Shown here: positions 26,199 to 34,528 of the stretch, piece after piece | How positions within the stretch are numbered: position 1 is the first letter of the stretch | Layout of the letters: the number at the start of each line of letters is the position of its first letter | NCBI RefSeq assembly: GCF_000019905.1 | Contig: NC_010556.1 | Span: 274,001-338,000 of the forward strand | Origin: Exiguobacterium artemiae 255-15 | GTDB taxonomy: Bacteria > Bacillota > Bacilli > Exiguobacteriales > Exiguobacteriaceae | DNA length: 64,000 bases | Reading direction: 5' to 3' | Made by a program: the position numbers and the translations under genes | The notes under the pieces: generated by a model | Databases searched by the model: none | Seen by the model: only the letters and a program-made list of their open reading frames with translations | Told to the model about the DNA's origin: nothing

Positions 26199-26210
26199 AA
26201 ATCACACAAG

Positions 26211-26253
26211 AAAGCCGATCCCTTTTTTTCAAAAGAAGAGGGATCGGCTTTTT
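26211..26253 (+). terminator. bidirectional terminator
   Basis: A 13-bp stem AAAGCCGATCCCT with its complement, A run before and T run after, between the convergent MDR and nucleotidyltransferase genes. Confidence 0.88.
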
Positions 26254-26277
26254 GCATAAAGCTGGATTTTGATGGTC

Positions 26278-27048
26278 TCAATACACCTGTTCGGATGCCA
26301 ACAGTCGGTCGAGTAACTGTAACGTGTCCGGTTGATTAATCAGCATCTGTTGCAAGTGCGACCGTTCTTCCTGTAAGAATTCCCGGTAGAGACGTGCCGC
26401 TTCGATATGCGTTGCCGGGACGAGGACGTTATAAATCGCTTCAAGACGTAGACGTGGAGATTCCGGTAAATAGTCAGGAACCGTTTTTAAACCGAGTTGC
26501 GCCCGGTCAGGAACATACCGGTGCAACAGGACTTTGGCAAATTTGATTAGTGCACTCCGTAACATCTCGACCGCCCATAATCCATTCCCGCGACCGGCTG
26601 CTTTTTGATACTGGAACAGAAACCAGACGGAATCAATCGCTTCATCCGCAGCTTCTTGTGTCCCGAGTGCCAAAGAAGAAGTCTCGACGTACGCATCGAG
26701 TTGTCTTTTCGGATCATACAAGACACGAATCGTATCGGAATGGTTCAACGATTCGCGCGTCACCGTAAACAGGTCGACATGCAGGAGATCATCGTACACG
26801 ACAATTAGTTGCGGTGCGACAATGAAGATATCGTCTTTCCAGATGATCGGGCGATAGACGGACAGATGCGTCAGTCGACGGGTTAGAAATTTCGCCATCC
26901 GTTCTTCGGATACTAAACAGTAAAGATCGATATCCGAATAGACATCTTCTTCACCGCGTCCAAATGAACCTTTCAAAAAAATCGCTTCGACAGCCGGATC
27001 TTGCCGTAAACGTGCTACTAACTGTTCAATCGCATGAAGTTGATGCAT
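26278..27048 (-). CDS. nucleotidyltransferase-domain protein (aminoglycoside-adenylyltransferase-like)
   Basis: A 256-residue protein with a polymerase-beta-type nucleotidyltransferase fold at the N-terminus: KGSFGRGEEDVYSDIDLYCLV (about 26-46) has the GS and DxD metal-binding signature, and a third acidic residue in DLLHVDLFTV (about 90). The C-terminal half is helical, as in kanamycin and streptomycin adenylyltransferases. Resistance is possible but not shown; many such chromosomal proteins have unknown targets. It is monocistronic. Confidence 0.8.
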   Translation of the reverse strand: MHQLHAIEQLVARLRQDPAVEAIFLKGSFGRGEEDVYSDIDLYCLVSEERMAKFLTRRLTHLSVYRPIIWKDDIFIVAPQLIVVYDDLLHVDLFTVTRESLNHSDTIRVLYDPKRQLDAYVETSSLALGTQEAADEAIDSVWFLFQYQKAAGRGNGLWAVEMLRSALIKFAKVLLHRYVPDRAQLGLKTVPDYLPESPRLRLEAIYNVLVPATHIEAARLYREFLQEERSHLQQMLINQPDTLQLLDRLLASEQVY

Positions 27049-27128
27049 GGGGCTCGCTCCCTTATATAGTCTATTCCGTCAGTATACGTGAAATAAGGGA
27101 GATTATTCCATTAAAAAGAGCGATTCGT

Positions 27129-27509
27129 TCAAAATGAATCGCTGGTACTAGAAGCAAGTGTTGGTGTCGTATCTTGAAGCATGTCTTTCTGCGCCAAATG
27201 TTCTACGTGTTTTTCGCCCCAGGCATTGATAGCGTTCAGAACAGGAATCAATGTTTTTCCGTAATCCGTCAGCGAGTATTCAACTCGCGGCGGGACCACC
27301 TGATAGATTTCGCGATGGACGATATCGTTCAGCTCGAGTTCCCGAAGCTGGGCTGTCAGCATTTTTTGCGTGATGTTCGGGAGATTCCGTTTCAGTTCAC
27401 TGAATCGGAGCGTGTCATGCGTGATCAGTTCGAGCAAAATCGAGGGTTTCCATTTCCCGGTCAGAATTTCGAGTGCCGTCTCGACGCGGCAGCTTGGTGT
27501 CTCTTCCAT
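27129..27509 (-). CDS. HxlR-family redox/quinone-sensing repressor (CatR/YodB-like)
   Basis: A 126-residue winged-helix regulator. The N-terminal ETPSCRVETALEILTGKWKPSILLEL contains the single conserved Cys (residue 6) that senses quinones and electrophiles in YodB and CatR. The wing region is TAQLRELELNDIVHREIYQVVPPRVEYSLTDYG. It is divergent from a catE-like dioxygenase gene with a palindrome at 27527-27549 in between, the same arrangement as the Bacillus catechol-stress regulon. The C-terminal tail is longer than usual and Ser/Thr rich. Confidence 0.88.
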   Translation of the reverse strand: MEETPSCRVETALEILTGKWKPSILLELITHDTLRFSELKRNLPNITQKMLTAQLRELELNDIVHREIYQVVPPRVEYSLTDYGKTLIPVLNAINAWGEKHVEHLAQKDMLQDTTPTLASSTSDSF

Positions 27510-27526
27510 GGCGGTTCCTCCTTCAT

Positions 27527-27549
27527 GGTATCGTTTAGGATACTATACC
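27527..27549. promoter_or_regulatory. candidate HxlR-regulator operator
   Basis: GTATC-GTTTAG-GATAC (27528-27532 with 27539-27543) nested in GGTAT...ATACC, located between the divergent regulator and catE-like genes, near the regulator start. The assignment to this regulator is inferred from position. Confidence 0.5.
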
Positions 27550-27629
27550 ACTTCTTTGTGCCTACTTCCGTTCCTGTCACTTCTGATTGATAATGAAGAT
27601 ACGAAGCGAACTTATGAGGAGGAAGCAAA

Positions 27630-28484
27630 ATGAACATCAATCCAAACATTACACTCGGACCGGTCAGCTTACGGATTACCAATCTGGAACAATCGATTGC
27701 GTTTTACCGGGATGCACTAGGCTTAACGGTTTTAAGACAAGACGAACAGACGGCAACACTTGGTGCGAAGACGACACCGCTCGTCATTCTGGAGCAACAC
27801 AGTACGGCAAAACAACTCCCGAAAAATTCAGTGGCGGGTCTGTATCATTTCGCGATTTTATTACCGAACCGGAAAGAACTCGGATTCGTCATTCGTAACT
27901 TGATTGCCCAAGGAATTGAACTCGGGCAAGGGGATCATCTCGTCAGCGAAGCGTTTTATTTATCAGATCCGGACGGAAACGGGATTGAGATTTATGCCGA
28001 TCGTCCGCGTGATACATGGACGTATGAAGCAAATGGAGACGTCAAAATGACGACGGATCCGGTCGACTGGCAAAGTATGCTCGTCGAGGCGGGAGAGGAA
28101 GACTGGTACGGCATGCCGGCAGAGACCGTCATGGGACATGTCCATTTCCATGTGAAGTCACTTGAAGCAGCGCGGAAGTTTTATGTGGAGACACTCGGAT
28201 TTGATGTCGCAGCGGATGCTTCCCGGATGCGTGCATTGTTCCTTGCTGCCGGCGGCTACCACCACCATATCGGAACGAACGTCTGGTCAGGGGTTGATGC
28301 ACCGAAAACACCGGCTGATGCGGTTGGCTTAAAATACTGGACGTTAATTTATCCAGACGCGGCTTCGCGTGAAACGGCAGTCGCAGCACTCGAACAATCT
28401 CCTTACGAAGTCAACCGGCAAGAGGATGCAGTCTACGTCACGGATGATGCCGGCATTACCGCCCGTTTACTCTCTAAAGGATAA
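27630..28484 (+). CDS. catE: two-domain VOC dioxygenase, catechol-2,3-dioxygenase-like (CatE)
   Basis: A 284-residue protein with two glyoxalase/VOC modules. Module 1: LGPVSLRITNLEQSIAFYRDALGL through SDPDGNGIEIYADR. Module 2: MGHVHFHVKSLEAARKFYVETLGF through YHHHIGTNVW. Metal ligands are likely His in GHVHFHV, His in YHHHIGTN and a C-terminal acidic residue. The length equals that of Bacillus CatE, an extradiol catechol dioxygenase detoxifying quinone precursors. GAGGAGG lies before the ATG. The divergent HxlR regulator supports the assignment. Confidence 0.87.
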   Translation: MNINPNITLGPVSLRITNLEQSIAFYRDALGLTVLRQDEQTATLGAKTTPLVILEQHSTAKQLPKNSVAGLYHFAILLPNRKELGFVIRNLIAQGIELGQGDHLVSEAFYLSDPDGNGIEIYADRPRDTWTYEANGDVKMTTDPVDWQSMLVEAGEEDWYGMPAETVMGHVHFHVKSLEAARKFYVETLGFDVAADASRMRALFLAAGGYHHHIGTNVWSGVDAPKTPADAVGLKYWTLIYPDAASRETAVAALEQSPYEVNRQEDAVYVTDDAGITARLLSKG

Positions 28485-28493
28485 TCACCATAG

Positions 28494-28527
28494 AAAAAAG
28501 CGATTTCGATAACGAAATCGCTTTTTT
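28494..28527 (+). terminator. bidirectional terminator after catE
   Basis: Stem AGCGATTTCG with CGAAATCGCT, A run before and T run after, between convergent genes. Confidence 0.9.
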
Positions 28528-28535
28528 GACGTCTT

Positions 28536-29330
28536 TTAATTTTGACCGGATAAAGCTGATGGGGCATTGCCGTCATAACGGCTGATCAGTTCGTAAGGAC
28601 GGACTTTATAAAGGGCATGCGGGAAGTAATGCGGATCCATCGCGTCAAGCGTCCGCAACTGGAAGTGTTCCCGTTTGATATACGTGTCGATGTTCTCCCG
28701 GTTCAAGTCGAAGAAACCGACTTCTGCCGTTTCCCCTTCTTGCGGACGGAGTTCTCCGCCGGTATACGTACCGCGGAAGGCGACACACAGGACGTGGCTT
28801 GAGACGTTTTGATAAATACCGGTAATGCCTTCAATCGTGACATCCGCTCCAGTTTCTTCTTTGACTTCCCGTTTAACAGCATCGAGAATCGATTCATGGT
28901 TCTCGACCTGGCCGCCCGGCATTTCATACGTGTCACCACGATGGAGATTGCGGACGAGCAGGACTTCGCCGGCTTCATTTGTAATATAAGCGGTGACACT
29001 GACGATGGCGCGTGGCGGAGCATAGACGCCGGTTGCTGTCAAAAAATCTTCCGTTGATTTAATATAAAGGTTTTTTCCGAGACGGGCGCGTTTTTTCATG
29101 GCTTCGCGGCGTAACGTACTGCCACGGACGTCCCGGTCGACTTGTTCGTAATGTTCGCGATCACGGTATTCCCAGATGGCGATGACTTCATCTTCTGCTT
29201 CATTCACCCAACGACCGACAAGGCGGGCGCCGTGGCTGATTTGTAAAGGGTAGAGATACGTGTGAAAGAACTCGGTAAATTCCTGCAGTCGTTCCGGGCG
29301 GATTGTGTAGGTCTTCCGGCGATGTAACAT
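28536..29330 (-). CDS. NIPSNAP-Nudix fusion protein
   Basis: A 264-residue two-domain protein. Residues 1 to about 100 (MLHRRKTYTIRPERLQEFTEFFHTYLYPLQISHGARLVGRWV...WEYRDREHYEQVD) are a NIPSNAP-type dimeric alpha/beta-barrel. Residues about 105-245 are a Nudix hydrolase with an intact box, GGQVENHESILDAVKREVKEETGADV (about 140-165). The Nudix substrate is unknown. Monocistronic; it is divergent from the dedA gene, whose start lies about 190 bases away. Confidence 0.85.
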   Translation of the reverse strand: MLHRRKTYTIRPERLQEFTEFFHTYLYPLQISHGARLVGRWVNEAEDEVIAIWEYRDREHYEQVDRDVRGSTLRREAMKKRARLGKNLYIKSTEDFLTATGVYAPPRAIVSVTAYITNEAGEVLLVRNLHRGDTYEMPGGQVENHESILDAVKREVKEETGADVTIEGITGIYQNVSSHVLCVAFRGTYTGGELRPQEGETAEVGFFDLNRENIDTYIKREHFQLRTLDAMDPHYFPHALYKVRPYELISRYDGNAPSALSGQN

Positions 29331-29523
29331 GGAAATTCCTCCTCTATCTTTTAAGCAGTTAGGTTCCTTGACTACCTTCTCGCATCAGGTGGCATATCCC
29401 TGCCTGTTCCTCCAATTCGACATACATTTTGCGAGAAAAGAAAAACTAAAGAAAAGAAGAGGGCTCAACTCAAGGAAATTCGGGCATACTTTAATTATAG
29501 AGAGAAAAAAAGGACGTGAGAGA

Positions 29524-30114
29524 ATGGTGGATGTTATGGCATTGGTCCGGTTGGCAGGAGGTATCATGTTTACGCCGCTATCCGACGATGTATTGATGAT
29601 GGGATATGCCGCATTACGGATCCGCGAAGGCATGCATCCGGTTTTGATTTGGTTAGCCGCATGGCCTGTCTTTTTCATTGCCTTTGCTTGGTTTTACTTA
29701 TTGGCACGCTTTTTCCGTGAAATTCCACTCGTCAAACGGTTGATGAAATCGAAATTCCTGGAGCAGGCTGAATCGATTTTAGAACGCCGTGGATTATGGG
29801 CGATCGGTTTGTCCTTTTTCTTACCTGGAGTCCGCCATCCGATCCATTATGTTGCCGGATTACTCGGTTATCCGTTATCCCGTTATTTGGCGATGACATT
29901 CGTTGCGGCAGGGCTGTACACCGGATTATGGACTTTTTTAATCGTACGAATCGGGCAGACGGTCACTTGGTCGGAACTGGGAATGTGGTTAAGTGAACAT
30001 CCAAGTATGGTACTTCTGATTATTGCGGCATTATTGACGATTATTATTTCCGGTGTCGTGCACGCGAAACGACGCAATCGTTTAAAAAAAGAAGAAGAAT
30101 TTGTCACGGAATAA
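29524..30114 (+). CDS. DedA-family membrane protein
   Basis: A 196-residue protein with four to five hydrophobic segments and the DedA/VTT signature SFFLPGVRHPIHYVAGLLGYPLSRYLAMTF (about 99-128; family F-x-PG-x-R). DedA proteins include flippases for undecaprenyl phosphate or phosphatidylethanolamine and affect envelope stress resistance. The C-terminal tail is charged (HAKRRNRLKKEEEF). ATG 29524 follows AAGGACGTGAGAGA; the open frame back to 29329 lacks hydrophobic character and overlaps the divergent start, so I do not include it. Confidence 0.87.
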   Translation: MVDVMALVRLAGGIMFTPLSDDVLMMGYAALRIREGMHPVLIWLAAWPVFFIAFAWFYLLARFFREIPLVKRLMKSKFLEQAESILERRGLWAIGLSFFLPGVRHPIHYVAGLLGYPLSRYLAMTFVAAGLYTGLWTFLIVRIGQTVTWSELGMWLSEHPSMVLLIIAALLTIIISGVVHAKRRNRLKKEEEFVTE

Positions 30115-30159
30115 TGCTGTTGAATACTGTTTACATCCAGGATTCGACAGGATTGTTCT

Positions 30160-30212
30160 GTACAAAACAACATCCCCTTCAGAAATGAGTTCTGAAGGGG
30201 ATGTTTATTGTT
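30160..30212 (+). terminator. bidirectional terminator after dedA and the repeat surface protein
   Basis: A perfect 15-bp stem (30170-30184 with 30190-30204), loop of five, AT-rich flanks, between convergent genes. Confidence 0.88.
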
Positions 30213-30225
30213 TAGGTGTACATTC

Positions 30226-31596
30226 TTATGCGTTTTGACGTTTGCGTGCGAGGACGATTCCGGCTGCACCGAGTGCGAGACCGAAGAGTGCGATCGCACC
30301 AGTCGTACCTGCTGTATTGTTGTCGCTCATGCCGCCGTTACCTGTGTTCGGCATTGAACCTGGTGTACCGTCCATGAATTTCTCAGGTGATTGTTTGACG
30401 ATCGCTTCACCGAGGTTTTCACCGACGCCGTACATGTAAGCATACGACTCACGGAATGTGTCAGCTGATCCTTTGTAGTCGCCTTCGACATACTGCATGA
30501 ATGTATCTTGGACGTATGTCTCATGACCAGAGACTGCTTCTTGTGCTGCTTTTGTCGGAAGGTTTTCTTCTGTTGCTGCGCCAAGGAATGCACCAAAGTC
30601 ATTTGAGAACATTTTAAGCATGTCTTGCGCGTCACCCATCAATTTCTTGTCATCGTTAATCGCTGCTGTGACGAGGTTTGCTTGCGCTTCGATGTGGTTT
30701 TTCGTCCAAACTTGCTCGAATTGATCCGCGCCCGCTTGACCGTAGACTGATTTCATAGCCGCTTTGAAGTCAGCTGTGTGCATGTCTTCTGCCCAGTTTG
30801 CTGCATCGTAGTCTTTCGCTTGGTCGACGCCGGCTGTCATGCTGATGTTGGCAAGTGCCACGTGTTCAGCTGCGAGGCTGTTGAGTGTTGACCGGAGGTC
30901 AGCGGCTTTTGTGTCCGCTTTCGTGTTGTCGAACTTCTCAGGCATCTGTGTTGTGATCGCGACGGAGAGTGCTTTTGAGATATCATACATGCGGCTGTAA
31001 CCTTCACGGAACGTGTTGTACGATCCTTCGTAGTCACCAGCTGCATATTGTTGGAATGTTTTATAGACGTCCGCTTCATGGGCACGGAGAACTTCTTCCG
31101 CTGCTGCCTTCGGCAGTTTACCTTCTGTTGCTGTGTCGAGGAAGCTCGAAAGGTCCTGGACGAACCCTTCTGTTTCCGCTTTCGACGCGTTGATGCCGTC
31201 TTGATCGTCCGCTTTGACGGCTTTGACGAGATCCGTTGTGTATTTGTTGTGGTCAACGAAGATTTTTTCGAATTGTTTTGCGCCTTCGTCGCCGTACACA
31301 GAAGCGATCGCCGGTGTCATGTCGAGTGCGTTCTGTTTCAGTGCCGCTTCATAATACTGAGCATCTTTTGATCCGTCATATTGTTTTTTCATGTCCATGA
31401 CGGCAAGCACGAAGTGCTCTGAGAGTAACTGATCGAGTGTTGCACGGAGGTCAGCGGCTTTTGTTTTGACCGTGACGTTCTTCGCGCTCTCCTCGTGTTT
31501 CATGTCGTCTCCGCCACCGGAAGCGAATGCTGCCGTTCCTGGTAATACGAGTGCTGCTGCCATGGCTGTTGCTGCGAATTTTTTCGTGTTTTTCAT
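30226..31596 (-). CDS. secreted two-repeat helical protein with atypical LPXTG-like anchor
   Basis: A 456-residue exported protein. An N-terminal signal peptide (MKNTKKFAATAMAAALVLPGTAAFA) is followed by two repeats of about 178 residues, each running from AADLR(A/S)TL to (M/S)PEKF (about 45-222 and 228-405). Repeats share SVYG-x-x-GA-x-QFE, A-TE-x-LP-x-AA-E and Y-x-GDY-x-GS-x-TFRE. The C-terminus has MPNTG, a spacer, a hydrophobic helix and ARKRQNA, like a sortase anchor but with the spacer unusually long. I do not know the domain's function. A truncated paralogue lies at 34136. GAGAGGATGAG precedes the ATG. The leader is about 170 bases if the promoter at 31771-31798 is right. Confidence 0.8.
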   Translation of the reverse strand: MKNTKKFAATAMAAALVLPGTAAFASGGGDDMKHEESAKNVTVKTKAADLRATLDQLLSEHFVLAVMDMKKQYDGSKDAQYYEAALKQNALDMTPAIASVYGDEGAKQFEKIFVDHNKYTTDLVKAVKADDQDGINASKAETEGFVQDLSSFLDTATEGKLPKAAAEEVLRAHEADVYKTFQQYAAGDYEGSYNTFREGYSRMYDISKALSVAITTQMPEKFDNTKADTKAADLRSTLNSLAAEHVALANISMTAGVDQAKDYDAANWAEDMHTADFKAAMKSVYGQAGADQFEQVWTKNHIEAQANLVTAAINDDKKLMGDAQDMLKMFSNDFGAFLGAATEENLPTKAAQEAVSGHETYVQDTFMQYVEGDYKGSADTFRESYAYMYGVGENLGEAIVKQSPEKFMDGTPGSMPNTGNGGMSDNNTAGTTGAIALFGLALGAAGIVLARKRQNA

Positions 31597-31770
31597 CTTG
31601 TCTCATCCTCTCAAATTTAGGTGTTTATTTTAACCAATCTGGTAATTCATTTCCTCATCGTTCTGAACAGCATACGCACCCGGTTTTGAATTGGATTTAA
31701 AAAAGATTAAAAAATATGAAAAAATTTCAAAATCATTTAACTCACTTGTAAAGAAACTAAGTGTTTTCTT

Positions 31771-31798
31771 ATTATATGTACGAAATTATTGTGTGGAA
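31771..31798 (-). promoter_or_regulatory. candidate promoter of the two-repeat surface protein
   Basis: On the minus strand TTCCAC and TATAAT separated by 16 bases. The gap 31597-32085 between divergent genes holds this promoter, an AT-rich leader and the inverted repeat at 31890-31908; I see no gene in it. Confidence 0.4.
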
Positions 31799-31889
31799 TT
31801 TAACGAAGCAACTACTTAATTAACACGCAGAGATATCACCGGATTGGCAAAAAATCGCCATAGTGTCAGCGGTCCGCAAATTGTGTAAC

Positions 31890-31908
31890 CGCTTATACTT
31901 AATAAGCG
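31890..31908 (+). promoter_or_regulatory. inverted repeat overlapping a -10 box upstream of the PepSY gene
   Basis: CGCTTAT-ACTTA-ATAAGCG, a perfect 7-bp-arm repeat. A TATACT (31894-31899) inside it could be the -10 of the PepSY operon. The regulator is unknown; it does not look like a Fur box. Confidence 0.45.
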
Positions 31909-32085
31909 TTCACCAGCTGGACATATTTTTCACGGATGTACGGAAAACTGAAATCACTGAAGGGGTGGGGAGAGAAAAGAACACGTAGAATAAGACAGCA
32001 GACTCGTGACAACACGTGTGCCATCATAACTCATCTTACATATTGTCATGAGAACATCTACTTAACGAAGAAGCGGGGATTGAAC

Positions 32086-33465
32086 ATGAATCAACTCGAG
32101 ACGAGGGGAACAGAACAGAAAACGGAAAACCGTTCCGCATCATCATTTTACCGGACGGTTTGGCGCTGGCACTTTTATGCCGGACTGATTTTTGCACCAT
32201 TTCTTGTCATGCTTGCCGTGACGGGATCGATTTACTTATTCAAACCACAAATCGAGAATGTGTTATATCAGAAGTATTATGAAGTGACACCGCAAGAAAA
32301 CCGGATTTCAGCGACGGCACAAATCAATGCTGTCAAAGCAAACTATCCGGACGCAAGTATTACGAAGTACCGCCCCGGAGAAACCGATGCACGGTCGAGT
32401 GAAGTGAAGATTGCGACGGCAGAGGCCTCGTCGACGGTCTTCATCAATCCGTACACCGGAAAAATTATCGGCGAACTGGCGGATGATGACCGGATCATGA
32501 ATAAAGTCGAAGAAATCCACGGCGAATTGATGGCCGGGACAATCGGAGACCGGATCGTTGAACTTGTTGCCTGTTGGGCGATTGTCTTAATCGTAACAGG
32601 ATTATTTTTATGGTTCCCGCGTAAAAAAGCAGCCGGTTGGAGTGGTGTCTTGATTCCGCGTCTGCGCCAGGGGAAAAAAATCTTCCGACGTGATTTGCAC
32701 GCGGTGCCGGCCTTTTGGATTACGGCCGGGATGTTATTCCTGATTTTGACGGGATTGCCGTGGTCCGGTTTTTGGGGCGCCAATTTCCAATCAGTTGCAA
32801 CCAATCAAGGACTTGGTTATCCACCATCGATTTGGGGAGGAGATGCGCCGGTATCAGCCGTTCAAACGAAAGATGTGGCAGAAGTCCCGTGGGCAGCGGA
32901 GACGCTTGACGTGCCGAAATCAAACGTCGAAGGACTTGTTCCGGCATCAATCGATGACATTGTATCAATCGCCAAACAACAGGGGATGGATCCAAGCTTC
33001 GCGATCAGCATTCCGAGTGATCCGGCAGGTGTCTACACACTGTCGGCCTACCCGGCGAAAGCGGAAAATGAAGCGACGATTCATCTCGATCAATATTCTG
33101 GTGCTGTTTTAGCGGATTACCGGTTTGCTAACTATGGGCTTGTCGGTAAAATCGTTGCACTCGGTATCACGCTGCACAAAGGAACTGAATTCGGTCTGAT
33201 CAATCAATTGATCAGTTTAGCCATTTGTCTTGGAATCATCTTGGTAGCGGTCAGTGGATTCTATCTATGGTTGAAACGGAAACCGGGCAAAGGGATGGGG
33301 GCACCGAAAGGACCGCCGGCGAAATCCATCAAATGGTTTATTCTCGTGCTGATTATCCTCGGTGTCCTGTTCCCGCTGGTTGGTCTGTCGTTAATTGTGG
33401 TCTGGCTGGTGGATTTCATCATCATCCGGCGAATTGCGGTTCTAAGGAGGTTTTTGAATGCGTAA
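32086..33465 (+). CDS. PepSY-associated transmembrane protein
   Basis: A 459-residue membrane protein of the PepSY_TM (PiuB-like) family. It has an N-terminal helix (WRWHFYAGLIFAPFLVMLAVTGSIYLF) with the family WHFYAG-F, a PepSY-like extracytoplasmic part, IVELVACWAIVLIVTGLFLWFPRK, DLHAVPAFWITAGMLFLILTGLPWSGFWG, and a C-terminal pair of helices. Relatives link to siderophore iron reduction or metal handling. The start is ATG 32086 (GGGGATTGAAC upstream); a 50-residue extension lacks a ribosome site. It overlaps the next gene by eight bases. Confidence 0.88.
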   Translation: MNQLETRGTEQKTENRSASSFYRTVWRWHFYAGLIFAPFLVMLAVTGSIYLFKPQIENVLYQKYYEVTPQENRISATAQINAVKANYPDASITKYRPGETDARSSEVKIATAEASSTVFINPYTGKIIGELADDDRIMNKVEEIHGELMAGTIGDRIVELVACWAIVLIVTGLFLWFPRKKAAGWSGVLIPRLRQGKKIFRRDLHAVPAFWITAGMLFLILTGLPWSGFWGANFQSVATNQGLGYPPSIWGGDAPVSAVQTKDVAEVPWAAETLDVPKSNVEGLVPASIDDIVSIAKQQGMDPSFAISIPSDPAGVYTLSAYPAKAENEATIHLDQYSGAVLADYRFANYGLVGKIVALGITLHKGTEFGLINQLISLAICLGIILVAVSGFYLWLKRKPGKGMGAPKGPPAKSIKWFILVLIILGVLFPLVGLSLIVVWLVDFIIIRRIAVLRRFLNA

Positions 33466-33943
33466 GTCCATCCAAGGTCTTTTAGTAAGTGGACTGATTG
33501 TCACCAGTACCGGTCTTGCAGGATGTAGTGTTACGTCTGACGCGGCAGAACATTACGCAGTCTCAGCACCGCTGTCTGTAAAGTTTGAAATTCCGAAAGT
33601 ACTGAAAGCTGATCAGGAAAAACAGTACCGATTCGGAGCAACACTGTGGCAGGATCAAAAAGCAGTTAAAGAAGCGGAATATGTCCATTTTGAAATCTGG
33701 AAAGCAGATGGAACACTTCGGTACAGTATGGAACCGGCAGATGAAACGAAACCGGGAGTTTACTCGATTGAGAAGAAATTGCCGAAGGAAGGTCTGTATT
33801 ACATCAAAGTTCACGCCAGCAGTAACGGGGCGATGATTATGCCGACCAGACAGTTTATTGTCGGCGAACTGTCCGCCAACGACTTAAAAATCTTGCAAGG
33901 CGGTGCGAAACCGGCTGGTGGAAGCAGCGGGCATCATCATTAA
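33458..33943 (+). CDS. YtkA/FixH-like lipoprotein with His-rich C-terminus
   Basis: A 161-residue lipoprotein. The signal peptide ends at a lipobox LAGC (Cys23). The body is an immunoglobulin-like YtkA/FixH-type domain (LSVKFEIPKVLKADQEKQYRFGATLWQDQKAVKEAEYVHFEIWKADGT...YYIKVHASSNGAMIMPTRQF). The last residues are GGSSGHHHH-like (three His at the very end), a possible metal site. TAAGGAGG lies before the ATG and it overlaps the PepSY gene, so both act together at the membrane surface. Confidence 0.82.
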   Translation: MRKSIQGLLVSGLIVTSTGLAGCSVTSDAAEHYAVSAPLSVKFEIPKVLKADQEKQYRFGATLWQDQKAVKEAEYVHFEIWKADGTLRYSMEPADETKPGVYSIEKKLPKEGLYYIKVHASSNGAMIMPTRQFIVGELSANDLKILQGGAKPAGGSSGHHH

Positions 33944-33965
33944 AAAAATAGAACAGTCAAACAGG

Positions 33966-34000
33966 GTAATGGATTTGAATCCATCATCCTGTTTTTTTTA
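33966..34000 (+). terminator. terminator of the PepSY operon
   Basis: Interrupted stem AACAGG..ATGGA/TCCAT..CCTGTT and a run of eight T. Confidence 0.75.
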
Positions 34001-34135
34001 ATGGAAATCTGAAGTTAAAAGTATTTGTTTTTCGAATAAAAATATTTCGAATAAAAAAATTAAAAACATAAAACTATTTGTGAACTCCTTACGTTATCTG
34101 TGTGTAGTTTAAAAAAACAAAGGGGTGTTCATAAG

Positions 34136-34333
34136 ATGAAGATGAAAAAGTCGTATCTCGCCGTCCCACTCAGTGCCGCATTATTGATTCCGGCAGCAGG
34201 CGTCAGTGCCCATGGTCATGAAGATCATAGCAAGATGTCCCACAGTTCAGGCAAAGTATCTCTAGATTTCTCGTCTCCCGCATCGGATTTGCGAGCGACG
34301 CTCGATCAGCTTCTATCTGAACATGCGTACTAG
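34136..34333 (+). pseudogene. truncated 5' part of a paralogue of the two-repeat surface protein
   Basis: A 65-codon frame with a good ribosome site (AAAGGGGTG), a signal peptide (MKMKKSYLAVPLSAALLIPAAGVSAHG), a His-rich stretch (HGHEDHSKMSHSS) and then SDLRATLDQLLSEHAY and a stop. The last part matches AADLRATLDQLLSEHFV in the first repeat of the 30226-31596 protein, so the gene stops 16 residues into its first domain. The sequence that follows belongs to another gene, so this is a deletion remnant rather than a true short gene. Confidence 0.75.
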
Positions 34334-34527
34334 AATCGCCGGATTTGAACACGCTTGGAGCAGTCAAGCCGATTCTTTGGTCGAACCGTGTCCTGCTCTT
34401 ATCGGGTTGCGTCAGTATCGGACTGTTGCTGTTGACCTATCAAAAACGCCTGCCGTTCCTGCTCGGCAGTCTGTTCTGTCTCCTTGGTGTCAGCCTGCTC
34501 TACATCGGACTCGTGTATACGTTCTAA
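34321..34527 (+). pseudogene. 3' remnant of an unrelated membrane-protein gene
   Basis: In the next frame, right after the truncation point, an open stretch reads TCVLESPDLNTLGAVKPILWSNRVLLLSGC... and encodes two membrane helices ending LLYIGLVYTF and a stop. It has no ribosome site. A terminator follows at once, as expected for the natural 3' end of a gene. I do not recognise the parent. The junction with the truncated paralogue lies at about 34318-34333. Confidence 0.55.
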
Positions 34528-34528
34528 A

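Noticed and set aside
31936-32085. 50-residue N-terminal extension of the PepSY protein
   Set aside because: No ribosome site at that ATG, low hydrophobicity, and the internal ATG has a good site followed by the family's usual start.
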